From Azospirillum sp. SYSU D00513 (GTDB lineage: Bacteria > Pseudomonadota > Alphaproteobacteria > Azospirillales > Azospirillaceae), in the NCBI RefSeq assembly GCF_017356015.1, contig NZ_JAFIQV010000046.1:1-52934 (forward strand): a stretch of 52,934 nt of DNA. Reading direction: 5' to 3'. The number at the start of each line of letters is the position of its first letter. Position 1 is the stretch's first letter. This document shows positions 43,171-51,413 of the stretch, piece after piece. Position numbers and translations under genes: made by a program. Below the pieces are notes generated by a model, which was not told the origin of the DNA, did not search any database, and was given only the letters and a program-made list of their open reading frames with translations.

Positions 43171-43971
43171 TCAGCGCAGCGCCACCGGTTCGAAGGGCGT
43201 CGCGTGCGGCGGGCCGCCCGCGAAGTGCCAGATGGGCTTCAGCTCCGGCCGCCCGATGGCGGGCAGGGCGACGAGCGAGCTGCTGACCGTCCCGAAGCCC
43301 GTCGGCAGGCGGAAGCTCATCGCACTCCGTTCGCCCCGCTCCGGATGCCGGTCGTCCCAGATGCGGCTGCCCAGCAGCTCCGGCCAGCCGCCCCAGCCGA
43401 AGGAGTCCGCACCCGCGGCCTCGACGGTGGGTGCCACGGACCCGCGGAAGAGGGGCAGATAGAAGCCGATGCGGGGATCCTCCGTGTCGTTCAGTTCCGC
43501 CGCGGTCAGCATGTGGACGCCCTCCCCGATGGGTATGACCTCGGGCCGGTTGCGCCCGCCCTCGCCGCCCCCGCCTTCACCACGATGCACCAGCAGGAAG
43601 GCGTCGCGGTTGTCCGCCAGCACCAGATGGAAGGGGCGGTAGGCCCGCGTGTCCAGGTGCGACAGCGCCATGGCCGCGTCGGCCGCGTCGGCATGGTCGA
43701 GCGCGTCCAGCACCAGCTCGCCGCGCGAGCGCTTGCCGGTCTCAGGCCCCAGCGTGCCCATGCGGTTGAGGGCCACGGCCAGCATGCCCTCGTCGTTCAG
43801 CCCCATCCAGGAGCCGCCGGCCAGCTCGTCCAGCCCGGCCACCACGTTGGGCCGGTCCGGCCAGTGGCGGCCCGGCGCCTTCCAGGGCCGGTCGGCCATT
43901 TCGTCGCGGTTCCCGGCCAGCACCAGGGGCCAGGCGGCGCCGGGGGTCCGCAGGAGGATGACGCTGCACAT
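43171..43971 (-). CDS. NRDE-family (TANGO2-like) protein
   Basis: A 266-residue protein starting MCSVILLRT, with the namesake segment LAGNRDEMADRPW (about 19-31) and WMGLNDEGMLAVALNRMG. The Cys right after Met, together with the NRDE motif, resembles an N-terminal-nucleophile hydrolase, although no activity is proven for the family. The start at 43971 is chosen so that this Cys is residue 2; an upstream Met would bury it. The human relative TANGO2 has been linked with lipid or haem handling. Divergent from the zeta-inhibitor gene (104 bases apart). Confidence 0.85.
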   Translation of the reverse strand: MCSVILLRTPGAAWPLVLAGNRDEMADRPWKAPGRHWPDRPNVVAGLDELAGGSWMGLNDEGMLAVALNRMGTLGPETGKRSRGELVLDALDHADAADAAMALSHLDTRAYRPFHLVLADNRDAFLLVHRGEGGGGEGGRNRPEVIPIGEGVHMLTAAELNDTEDPRIGFYLPLFRGSVAPTVEAAGADSFGWGGWPELLGSRIWDDRHPERGERSAMSFRLPTGFGTVSSSLVALPAIGRPELKPIWHFAGGPPHATPFEPVALR

Positions 43972-44075
43972 GGGGTGGAAGGCTCTCCGTTGGGGACGAT
44001 GACGGCGGGTCACGCCGCAACTATATTAGAGAGGTAAGGCGGGGGAATAAGCCAATCCAGATTGGAGGCCATCCC

Positions 44076-44396
44076 ATGACCCTGTTCGATGAACGTGAAC
44101 AAGCCTTCGAGAACCAGTTCAGCCACGACCAGGATTTGATGTTCCGGGTGCGCGTGCGCCGCGACCGGCTGGCCGGCCTGTGGGCGGCCGGGCTGCTCGG
44201 CAAGCGCGGGGCGGAGGCCGAGTCCTACGCCCGCGACCTCGTCGAGGCCGACGTCGGCACGGCGGGCCCGCACGACGTGATGGAGCGGCTGAGCCGCGAC
44301 CTGCACGAGCGCGGCGTCGGGCTGACCGAGCGGCAGATGGCGAAGGAGCTGAGCCGGATCTCAGCCGAGGCGCGCCGCCAGGTGATGGCGGAGTAG
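44076..44396 (+). CDS. F1-ATPase inhibitor zeta subunit (DUF1476)
   Basis: A 106-residue helical protein: MTLFDEREQAFENQFSHDQD followed by FRVRVRRDRLAGLWAAGLLG and YARDLVEADV. This is the alphaproteobacterial zeta subunit that blocks ATP hydrolysis by F1 by inserting its N-terminal helix. ATG with GGAGG seven bases upstream. Monocistronic, away from the atp operons as is usual. The family is nearly limited to alphaproteobacteria, which supports the class assignment. Confidence 0.92.
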   Translation: MTLFDEREQAFENQFSHDQDLMFRVRVRRDRLAGLWAAGLLGKRGAEAESYARDLVEADVGTAGPHDVMERLSRDLHERGVGLTERQMAKELSRISAEARRQVMAE

Positions 44397-44439
44397 GCGC
44401 CGGCAACGGCGGCACTGGTGGCAACGGGCGGCCCGCGGC

Positions 44440-44937
44440 TCACTCCGCGGCGCCGGTCGCCCGGTCGTGGCTGCGCGGGCTGCGGTTCAGGGAGGTCATG
44501 CCGTCGTCATAGTCGATGGGCGGCATCGCCATCACCTGGTCGCGGGTGAGGTCGCGCAGCCGGATGCCGTTCTCGTCCAGCCGGGTCTGCGCCAGCCCGA
44601 CGTCGATGGCCCGGTCGCTGCTGCCCAGCCCGAGGAAGCCCCCGCTGCGCACCACGAGCTGGCGCGCCTGCCCGTCGCCGTCCAGAAGCACGTCGGTCAC
44701 CTTGCCGACCGTCCGGCCGTCGCTGCCGTAGACGGTGCGGCCCATCAGCCGGTCCACGCTGGACAGCCCGCCGCTGGCCGCGGTGAGCGGGGTCCAGTCG
44801 ATGCCGCGGACTTGCACGTCCTGCACGGTCGCGGCCTGCGCCTGGGCTGTCTGGCCTCCGGCCGTCTGGGCCAGTGCGCCGGCGCCGCCATAGGCGAGCG
44901 CCAGCATCGAAAGAGCGGCCATGATCGTCCTGCGCAT
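44440..44937 (-). CDS. Secreted PRC-barrel protein
   Basis: A 165-residue exported protein: signal peptide MRRTIMAALSMLALAYGGAG to ALAQT (about 1-24), then a PRC-barrel (about 65-120: LMGRTVYGSDGRTVGKVTDVLLDGDGQARQLVV with SGGFLGLGSSDRAIDV). AGGAGG precedes the ATG at 44937. Periplasmic PRC-barrel proteins are common in Rhodospirillales and are often stress-induced; ligand unknown. Confidence 0.82.
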   Translation of the reverse strand: MRRTIMAALSMLALAYGGAGALAQTAGGQTAQAQAATVQDVQVRGIDWTPLTAASGGLSSVDRLMGRTVYGSDGRTVGKVTDVLLDGDGQARQLVVRSGGFLGLGSSDRAIDVGLAQTRLDENGIRLRDLTRDQVMAMPPIDYDDGMTSLNRSPRSHDRATGAAE

Positions 44938-45230
44938 GGCGTTTCCTCCTGTCTCTCCGGCCCCTGCGGACCGGCTTCCCCCCAACCGAAGGCGCGCCGG
45001 AACGTCACGGGTCCGGGACCGTGACAAGGATGGACTGCCAGGATTCCGGCCGGTCCGGAACCCCAGATATGGTAGGGCTGGCGGAGGTCTCCGGCGGGAG
45101 TCCAGGCCATTTGGACTGCCCACCCCCTATCTCTTGTGTCGCTCCTAGCCGAACGGGTAGAGTCCGGGGTGCATATGGTTGGTGTTTCGCACGGAAACCA
45201 CGAAATCTAGCGATTCGAATCAGGGATAAG

Positions 45231-45303
45231 CCTGTGGGTAACATCCTTGAAGCGAGGGATTCCAGGGCTTCCAACCGCCTGTCCCCAAGCCCCTGTGGGC
45301 AAC
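45231..45303 (+). promoter_or_regulatory. Two CCTGTGGGYAAC repeats (DnaA-box-like)
   Basis: CCTGTGGGTAAC (45231-45242) and CCTGTGGGCAAC (45292-45303) are 61 bases apart. TGTGGGTAA differs by one base, TGTGGGCAA by two, from the DnaA box TGTGGATAA. Replication-linked nrd control by DnaA is known in other bacteria. Confidence 0.35.
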
Positions 45304-45356
45304 TCCGGGCAAGTCCTTTTTTTGACGGCCACCAGAACAAACCCCTTTTTATGGCG

Positions 45357-45385
45357 TTGCTGGTGGGGCGAGCCCGCTATATCTT
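45357..45385 (+). promoter_or_regulatory. Candidate nrdJ promoter
   Basis: TTGCTG and TATCTT with a 17-base spacer. The -10 overlaps the NrdR-like box at 45374-45389, the expected layout for repression. Confidence 0.45.
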
Positions 45386-45389
45386 GTGT
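45374..45389 (+). promoter_or_regulatory. NrdR-type box 1
   Basis: CCGCTATATCTTGTGT agrees at 13 of 16 positions with the NrdR pattern ACACWATATATWGTGT. Confidence 0.55.
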
Positions 45390-45443
45390 TTGGAACTTGA
45401 GCGCGACGGTTTGTGGCTGACCGCCGAGTCGGACGCGACGAGA

Positions 45444-45459
45444 CCACCAGATATAGGGT
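45444..45459 (-). promoter_or_regulatory. NrdR-type box 2
   Basis: On the minus strand ACCCTATATCTGGTGG, about 12 of 16 matches. It is 70 bases centre to centre from box 1, further apart than the usual pair. Confidence 0.45.
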
Positions 45460-45535
45460 TTGTCTCCGGCCGGAGGCCGGACGGCGGCCCGTCGCCGTGT
45501 TGGCGGGACCAAGGAACAAGGGAGAGCGGATTACC

Positions 45536-48500
45536 ATGCGGTTCGAGCGTCGCTTCACGAACGAAGGCCAGGATGCCTACGCCGGTCTCGGCTTCCGCCA
45601 GACGACCAGCGAGATCCGGAATCCCGATGGTTCCGTCGTCTTCTCGCAGACGGGCATCGAGGTTCCGGAAGGCTTCAGCCAGGTCGCGAGCGACATCCTG
45701 GCGCAGAAGTATTTCCGCCGCGCCGGCGTCCCCGCCGCGCTGAAGCCGGTCGAGGAGAACACCGTTCCCTCCTGGCTGTGGCGCAAGACCGCCGACGAGG
45801 CGGCGCTGGCCACCCTGCCGAAGGAGAAGCGCACGGGCGGCGAGACCTCGGCCAAGCAGGTCTTCGACCGTCTGGCTGGCACCTGGACCTATTGGGGCTG
45901 GAAGGGCGGCTATTTCGATTCGGAACAGGACGCCCGCGTCTTCTTCGACGAGATGCGCTACATGCTGGCCGCCCAGATGGCCGCCCCCAACAGCCCGCAG
46001 TGGTTCAACACCGGCCTGCACTGGGCCTACGGCATCGACGGCCCGAGCCAGGGCCATTACTACGTCGATTTCAAGACCGGCCTGCTGACCTCCTCGGCCT
46101 CGGCCTACGAGCACCCGCAGCCGCACGCCTGCTTCATCCAGTCCGTCGCCGACGACCTGGTGAACGAGGGCGGCATCATGGACCTGTGGGTCCGCGAGGC
46201 GCGCCTGTTCAAGTACGGCTCGGGCACCGGCTCCAACTTCTCCAAGCTGCGCGGCGAGGGTGAGCGTCTGGCCGGCGGCGGCAAGTCGTCTGGGCTGATG
46301 AGCTTCCTGAAGATCGGCGACCGCGCCGCCGGCGCCATCAAGTCGGGCGGCACGACCCGCCGCGCCGCCAAGATGGTGTCGGTGGACATGGACCACCCGG
46401 ACATCGAGGCCTACATCGACTGGAAGGTCGTGGAGGAGCAGAAGGTCGCGGCACTCGTCACCGGCTCCCGCATCGTGCGCGAGCACATGACCGCGGTGAT
46501 GACCGCCGCCCAGGCCGGCCAGGACCCGAAGGAGAACAAGGAGCTGAAGAAGGCCGTCATCGCCGCCCGCAAGGCGCAGGTGCCGGAGAACTACATCCAG
46601 CGCGTGATCCAGTTCGCCGCGCAGGGCTTCACCTCCATCGAATTCCAGACCTACGACACCGATTGGGATTCGGAGGCCTACCTGACGGTGGCCGGCCAGA
46701 ACTCCAACAACTCGGTCCGCATCTCCGACGAGTTCGTCAAGGCCGTGCTGGACGACGCCGACTGGAACCTGATGCGCCGGACCGACGGCAAGGTTCACAA
46801 GACGCTGCGCGCCCGCGACCTGTGGGACAAGATCGGCTACGCCGCCTGGGCCTGCGCCGACCCCGGCGTGCAGTTCGACACGACCATCAACGATTGGCAC
46901 ACCTGCCCGGCCTCGGGGCGCATCAACGCCTCGAACCCCTGCTCGGAGTACATGTTCCTCGACGACACGGCCTGCAACCTGGCGTCGCTGAACCTGATGA
47001 CCTTCCGCCTGAAGGACGGCTCCTTCGACGTCGAGGCCTTCGAGCACGCCTGCCGCCTGTGGACGGTGGTGCTGGAAGTGTCCGTGCTGATGGCGCAGTT
47101 CCCGTCGAAGGAAATCGCCCAGCTTTCCTATGAATTCCGCACGCTGGGCCTGGGCTTCGCCAACCTCGGCGGCCTGCTGATGGCGTCCGGCCTGCCCTAC
47201 GACTCGGACGAGGGCCGCGCGATCTGCGCCGCCATCTCCGCCGTCATGACCGGCACCGCCTACGCCACCTCGGCCGAGATGGCCGAGGAGCTGGGCACCT
47301 TCCCGGCCTTCGAGCAGAACCGCGACTCGATGCTGCGCGTGATCCGCAACCACCGCCGCGCCGCCTACGGCGAGACGGACGGTTATGAGGGGCTGGCCGT
47401 GGCGCCGGTGCCCTTCGACGCCGAGGCCTGCCCGGACGCCGAGCTGGCCGCCGCGGCCCGCCGCGTGTGGGACGAGGCGCTGACGCTGGGCGAGCAGAAC
47501 GGCTTCCGCAACGCCCAGGCCACGGTGGTGGCACCGACCGGCACCATCGGCCTCGTCATGGACTGCGACACCACGGGCATCGAGCCGGACTTCGCGCTGG
47601 TGAAGTTCAAGAAGCTGGCCGGCGGCGGCTACTTCAAGATCGTGAACCGGCTGGTGCCGGCCGCGCTGAAGACGCTCGGCTACGACGACGCGCAGATCAA
47701 GGACATCGAGCTGTACGCGGTCGGCCACGGCACGCTGAAGGGCGCGCCGGGCGTCAACCACGAGACGCTGAAGGCCAAGGGCCTGACCGACGAGCTGCTG
47801 GCGAAGATCGAGGGCGGCCTGCGCACGGCTTTCGACATCAAGTTCGCTTTCAACAAGTGGACGCTGGGTGCCGACTTCTGCATCAACACGCTGGGCATTC
47901 CGGCCGCCGCGATGGACGCGCCGGGCTTCGACCTGCTGACGCATCTCGGCTTCACCAAGGCCGACATCGAGGCGGCGAACACCTTCTGCTGCGGCGCCAT
48001 GACGCTGGAGGGTGCCCCGCACCTGAAGGACGAGCATCTGCCGGTCTTCGACTGCGCCAACCCCTGCGGCCGCATCGGCAAGCGCTTCCTGTCCTGGGCC
48101 AGCCACATCACGATGATGGCCGCCTCGCAGCCCTTCATCTCCGGCGCCATCTCCAAGACCATCAACATGCCGAACTCGGCGACGGTGGAGGAGTGCAAGG
48201 ACGCCTACCTGATGTCCTGGCGCCTGGGGCTGAAGGCCAACGCGCTGTACCGCGACGGCTCCAAGCTCAGCCAGCCGCTCCAGGCGCAGCTGCTGGACGA
48301 CGAGGAGGAGGGCGAGACGGTCGAGGCGATCGCCGAGGCCGCCAACGCCACCCGCACCCAGATCGTCACCGAGCGCGTGGTCGAGAAGGTCATCGAGAAG
48401 ATCGTCGAGCGCAAGCAGGCGGCCCGCGAGCGCCTGCCGCACCGCCGCAAGGGCTACACGCAGAAGGCCATGGTCGGCGGCCACAAGGTGTACCTGCGCA

Positions 48501-49261
48501 CCGGCGAGTATGAGGACGGCCGCATCGGCGAGATCTTCATCGACATGCACAAGGAGGGCGCCGCCTTCCGGTCGCTGATGAACAACTTCGCCATCGCCGT
48601 GTCCATCGGCCTTCAGTACGGCGTGCCGCTGGAGGAGTTCGTGGAGGCCTTCACCTTCACCCGCTTCGAGCCGGCCGGCATGGTGTCGGGCAACGACACC
48701 ATCAAGATGGCGACCTCGGTCATCGACTACATCTTCCGCGAGGTCGCGATCTCCTACCTGGGCCGCACCGACCTGGGCCACGCCACGCCGGAAGACCTGC
48801 TGCCCTTCACGGTCGGCAGCGGCGACAAGCAGGGCGACCTGCCGGAGGACAAGGTCAACCCGGCCGACATCGTCCGCAAGATCGCCTCGACCGGCTATGT
48901 CCGCAACAACCTGCGCGTCCTGGAGGGCGGCCAGACCCAGCGCACCGCCGCCGCCGCCGTGGCGCTCGCCGCCACCGGCACCGACGGCGCGCCGGTTCCG
49001 GCCTCGGCCGGCACCGTGACCACCTCGGCCACCGCCGTCGCCACCGCGGTCGCCCAGGCCGGCGGCCAGGCCACCGTCGGTGCGGTGACCAGCACCGCCT
49101 ACGGCGGATCGACCAGCGACAACCGCTTCGACCGCATCCGCGAAGCCCGCGCCCGCGGCTACGAGGGCGACCAGTGCGGTGAGTGCGGCAACATGACGCT
49201 CGTCCGCAACGGCACCTGCCTGAAGTGCGACACCTGCGGTTCGACCACGGGGTGCAGTTAG
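45536..49261 (+). CDS. nrdJ: Adenosylcobalamin-dependent ribonucleotide reductase (class II)
   Basis: A 1241-residue class II reductase making deoxynucleotides with B12. After an N-terminal segment the barrel shows NSPQWFNTGLHWAYG, GTGSNFSKLRGEGE, and the active-site loop NPCSEYMFLDDTACNLASLN (about 466-485) with the radical-generating Cys and partner residues; APTGTIGLVMDCDTTGIEP and FTFTRFEPAGMVSGND follow. The C-terminal end is an Ala/Thr-rich linker and a four-cysteine zinc ribbon (QCGECGNM, CLKCDTCGS) that regenerates the active site. The long form is typical of alphaproteobacteria. ATG at 45536 lies after NrdR-type sites and is preceded by GGGAG. Confidence 0.96.
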   Translation: MRFERRFTNEGQDAYAGLGFRQTTSEIRNPDGSVVFSQTGIEVPEGFSQVASDILAQKYFRRAGVPAALKPVEENTVPSWLWRKTADEAALATLPKEKRTGGETSAKQVFDRLAGTWTYWGWKGGYFDSEQDARVFFDEMRYMLAAQMAAPNSPQWFNTGLHWAYGIDGPSQGHYYVDFKTGLLTSSASAYEHPQPHACFIQSVADDLVNEGGIMDLWVREARLFKYGSGTGSNFSKLRGEGERLAGGGKSSGLMSFLKIGDRAAGAIKSGGTTRRAAKMVSVDMDHPDIEAYIDWKVVEEQKVAALVTGSRIVREHMTAVMTAAQAGQDPKENKELKKAVIAARKAQVPENYIQRVIQFAAQGFTSIEFQTYDTDWDSEAYLTVAGQNSNNSVRISDEFVKAVLDDADWNLMRRTDGKVHKTLRARDLWDKIGYAAWACADPGVQFDTTINDWHTCPASGRINASNPCSEYMFLDDTACNLASLNLMTFRLKDGSFDVEAFEHACRLWTVVLEVSVLMAQFPSKEIAQLSYEFRTLGLGFANLGGLLMASGLPYDSDEGRAICAAISAVMTGTAYATSAEMAEELGTFPAFEQNRDSMLRVIRNHRRAAYGETDGYEGLAVAPVPFDAEACPDAELAAAARRVWDEALTLGEQNGFRNAQATVVAPTGTIGLVMDCDTTGIEPDFALVKFKKLAGGGYFKIVNRLVPAALKTLGYDDAQIKDIELYAVGHGTLKGAPGVNHETLKAKGLTDELLAKIEGGLRTAFDIKFAFNKWTLGADFCINTLGIPAAAMDAPGFDLLTHLGFTKADIEAANTFCCGAMTLEGAPHLKDEHLPVFDCANPCGRIGKRFLSWASHITMMAASQPFISGAISKTINMPNSATVEECKDAYLMSWRLGLKANALYRDGSKLSQPLQAQLLDDEEEGETVEAIAEAANATRTQIVTERVVEKVIEKIVERKQAARERLPHRRKGYTQKAMVGGHKVYLRTGEYEDGRIGEIFIDMHKEGAAFRSLMNNFAIAVSIGLQYGVPLEEFVEAFTFTRFEPAGMVSGNDTIKMATSVIDYIFREVAISYLGRTDLGHATPEDLLPFTVGSGDKQGDLPEDKVNPADIVRKIASTGYVRNNLRVLEGGQTQRTAAAAVALAATGTDGAPVPASAGTVTTSATAVATAVAQAGGQATVGAVTSTAYGGSTSDNRFDRIREARARGYEGDQCGECGNMTLVRNGTCLKCDTCGSTTGCS

Positions 49262-49298
49262 TATGCCGACGTGACTGACTAAATTGGCGGTACAAACT

Positions 49299-49330
49299 AG
49301 GGGGTAGCGAAAGCTATCCCCTTATTTTTT
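49299..49330 (+). terminator. Terminator after nrdJ
   Basis: AGGGGGTAGC, a GAAA loop and GCTATCCCCTT followed by ATTTTTT, 38 bases beyond the nrdJ stop. Confidence 0.92.
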
Positions 49331-49399
49331 GTCGTGCCCAATTGATCTGTATGCCGGCGTTCCCTACCTTCATCGATAGGGGTAGCGCTTGAGGTGGAC

Positions 49400-49579
49400 A
49401 TGGCGGTGGTGTTTCGACCCGACTCGAAGAGACTGACCGAACTCGGATTCGGCAGTGTCGCGCACGTTCCGCTTTTGCTGGATAGCGAACAACTGCAGCG
49501 GGCGCGCTACATGACCCTGGAAACCATCGCCCCGCTACGTGATGATCTCGCCCTCACATTGCCCGCTACGGCCGCGTGA
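49400..49579 (+). pseudogene. Possible integrase N-terminal remnant
   Basis: A 59-residue frame (MAVVFRPDSKRLTELGFGSV, then AHVPLLLDSEQLQRARYM) preceded by GAGG. The FRPDS..LT.LGFGSVAHVPLLLD stretch reminds me of N-termini of tyrosine-type integrases in Azospirillum relatives, and then the frame leaves that pattern and stops. It may be the stub of a decayed integrase at the edge of the accessory segment, or a small unrelated gene. TTGATC and TACCTT, 17 bases apart near 49340, could be its promoter. The rest of 49262-49787 contains no other gene that I trust. Confidence 0.35.
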
Positions 49580-49787
49580 ACGTCCCGGCCAGACCTGCCG
49601 GAGACCAGATGAGCGCCCCGGATCCTACACCATGCCTCGGGACACGATCCAGACACACTCACAGCGCTCGCCCTTTCGCATGACTGAATCCTCTTTGCTA
49701 CGCCAACGAGGAATGAACGCGGATATGGACGAAATAGTCTACACGATCATAGTCTTCGCTTGGCGCTCGCCGGCCGGTTGATCTAGT

Positions 49788-51410
49788 ATGCCGAAGCGCA
49801 CGCCACGCACTCGGTGGGAAGCCGAGATCGAAAAGGAAGATACAGTGTTTAGAGTAGTCGACAGCGCAGGAGCCTCAAGTAACGGCAATGAGGTGCTCCT
49901 TGTCAAAGATGACTGGAACGACTGGTATGTTTGGGTCACGCAATTTTATGCGATTGTTGTCGCGGCAGATGGCACACGGACGGACATTGGACAAGTCAAG
50001 ATTGCTCATGTGGGCATGACGGGCGGAAGGACGCCATTGCCTCCGACATTTCCTGCACTCAATGAAAATTGGTTCTCTATAGGCCAGTCGGAGAACTATT
50101 ACGAGACACTTAATATCCTGGGCCCGCAGTATCGCGATTGGTTCCTGGGGGCTCTGCAGGATTGCGCGCGCGATCTGACATTGCTTGATCGTCATGCTGG
50201 GGAAGCGGTGCTCGGGCGATCGCTGCTCCGTGACATCGATAGCGACCGTGTGCGGAACCGGTTTCACCGTCTCGCCCGCGGCGACGCAGCGCTTACTGGT
50301 TTTTCATTTTGTTTTAAGTTCCCAGTCGACCCACGCGCCGCAGATGAGCCGCCCACCATCACGTTTCGCGTTAGGCCCGCCTCTCATCCCCCGAGCAACA
50401 TCCATGTCGTTATCGGTCGCAATGGCGTTGGAAAATCGCGTTGTTTCGACCTTCTCGGCCGCGCCTTTCTTGGCCGCGAGGCGCCACGGGGAGGTTCGCC
50501 CGGCACACTCAGCCCACTTGGGATCTCGACCTCGCTCCCGGGTCGCAGCCACGGCTTTGCAGGACTGGTCACGGTGTCGTTCAGCCCGTTCGACAAATAT
50601 GGGCCGCTTGTCACTAATCCGGCCGGGCTCGAGGTCCGCTACGCCTATGTCGGTCTGATCCGGGAATCCGCCGAGGACCGCGAAAACAGCGACGATGCTG
50701 CGCCGCTAACCATCAAGGCTCAGCCGGACCTTTTCAAGGACTTCAAGGACGGGATCATCGCCTGCCGAATCGGTGCGCGCCGGGACCGCTGGGCGCACGC
50801 GCTCGAACTCCTTGAGGCGGACCCCCTTTTCAAGGAAGCCGAAATCTCCGCAATCGTGGACGACGAGCAAGAAGGCTGGGAGCAGCGGGCTTGGCGGCTT
50901 TTCCGCAATCTGAGTTCAGGCCATAGCATCGTGTTGTTGATCATCACGAAGCTGGTTGAAATAGTTGAAGAGAAATCATTGGTATTAATCGATGAGCCCG
51001 AGGGTCACCTCCACCCGCCACTTCTGTCCGCGTTCGTCCGCGCGCTATCTGAATTGCTGACCGATCGGAACGGCGTCGCTATCATCGCCACTCACTCGCC
51101 GGTGGTCCTGCAGGAGGTGCCGAAAACCTGTGCATGGATCCTCAGTCGGTCAGGGCTATCGAGCCGCGCCGATCGGCCGCGACACGAGACCTTCGGCGAA
51201 AATGTAGGCATCCTGACCCACGAGGTATTCGGCCTCGAGGTCATGCAGACCGGTTTCTACAGAATGATTAGCGAGGCCGTGCAGACCCGCACGTATGACG
51301 CGGTAGTCGACTATTTTGATGGGAAGCTTGGCGGTGAGGCGCGTGCGCTGGCCAGGACACTGACCCTTCTGCCGCCCAAGGTCGACACAGACGACGATCT
51401 GGACGTCTGA
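49788..51410 (+). CDS. ABC-type (AAA_21/23-like) ATPase, Septu PtuA-like
   Basis: A 540-residue ATPase that with the next gene forms a two-gene module. Walker A GRNGVGKS at 210-217, signature NLSSGHS at 374-380, Walker B LVLIDEPEGHLHPPLL at 398-413 and the H-loop ATHSP near 434-438 define an SMC/ABC-like head dimer. Residues 1-200 form an extra domain (DWNDWYVWVTQFYAIVV; WFSIGQSENYYETLNILGPQYRDWFLGAL) that I cannot assign. Rare-codon and AT use (for instance GTA TTA, AGA) differs from its neighbours, suggesting transfer. By analogy with Septu PtuA it would power or gate the HNH nuclease in phage defence; that role is inferred. Ribosome site before ATG is weak. Confidence 0.8.
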   Translation: MPKRTPRTRWEAEIEKEDTVFRVVDSAGASSNGNEVLLVKDDWNDWYVWVTQFYAIVVAADGTRTDIGQVKIAHVGMTGGRTPLPPTFPALNENWFSIGQSENYYETLNILGPQYRDWFLGALQDCARDLTLLDRHAGEAVLGRSLLRDIDSDRVRNRFHRLARGDAALTGFSFCFKFPVDPRAADEPPTITFRVRPASHPPSNIHVVIGRNGVGKSRCFDLLGRAFLGREAPRGGSPGTLSPLGISTSLPGRSHGFAGLVTVSFSPFDKYGPLVTNPAGLEVRYAYVGLIRESAEDRENSDDAAPLTIKAQPDLFKDFKDGIIACRIGARRDRWAHALELLEADPLFKEAEISAIVDDEQEGWEQRAWRLFRNLSSGHSIVLLIITKLVEIVEEKSLVLIDEPEGHLHPPLLSAFVRALSELLTDRNGVAIIATHSPVVLQEVPKTCAWILSRSGLSSRADRPRHETFGENVGILTHEVFGLEVMQTGFYRMISEAVQTRTYDAVVDYFDGKLGGEARALARTLTLLPPKVDTDDDLDV

Positions 51411-51413
51411 CCC

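Larger units (their letters stand above)
44938..45535. other. Long upstream region of nrdJ
   Basis: This 598-base gene-free stretch contains NrdR-type sites, a pair of DnaA-like repeats, a promoter candidate, and near 45124-45139 a weaker NrdR-like match (CCCCTATCTCTTGTGT). Several short hairpins (for example GTCCA/TGGAC around 45099-45115) are also present. No open frame here looks coding. Confidence 0.6.
49259..49794 (+). repeat. 11-base direct repeat bounding the nrdJ-ATPase gap
   Basis: TAGTATGCCGA occurs at 49259-49269, covering the nrdJ stop codon, and again at 49784-49794, covering the start codon of the ATPase gene. The copies are in direct orientation, 525 bases apart. Similar short repeats can mark integration or excision scars, but 11 bases could also be chance. 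Confidence 0.5.

Noticed and set aside
45080..45110. GGAGACC segment resembling a B12-box (cobalamin riboswitch)
   Set aside because: It lies on the strand opposite to nrdJ, the bases after GGAGACC do not fit the consensus, and no surrounding riboswitch stems are present.
45377..48781. Very long open frame on the minus strand opposite nrdJ
   Set aside because: It is the antisense shadow of a strongly biased GC-rich gene; composition is His/Val/Gly/Gln-rich with no recognisable fold, and nrdJ on the other strand is certain.
49539..49781. 80-codon open frame before the ATPase
   Set aside because: No ribosome site at its start, mixed composition, and it overlaps the integrase-like stub; an internal start at MTESSLL is possible but unsupported.
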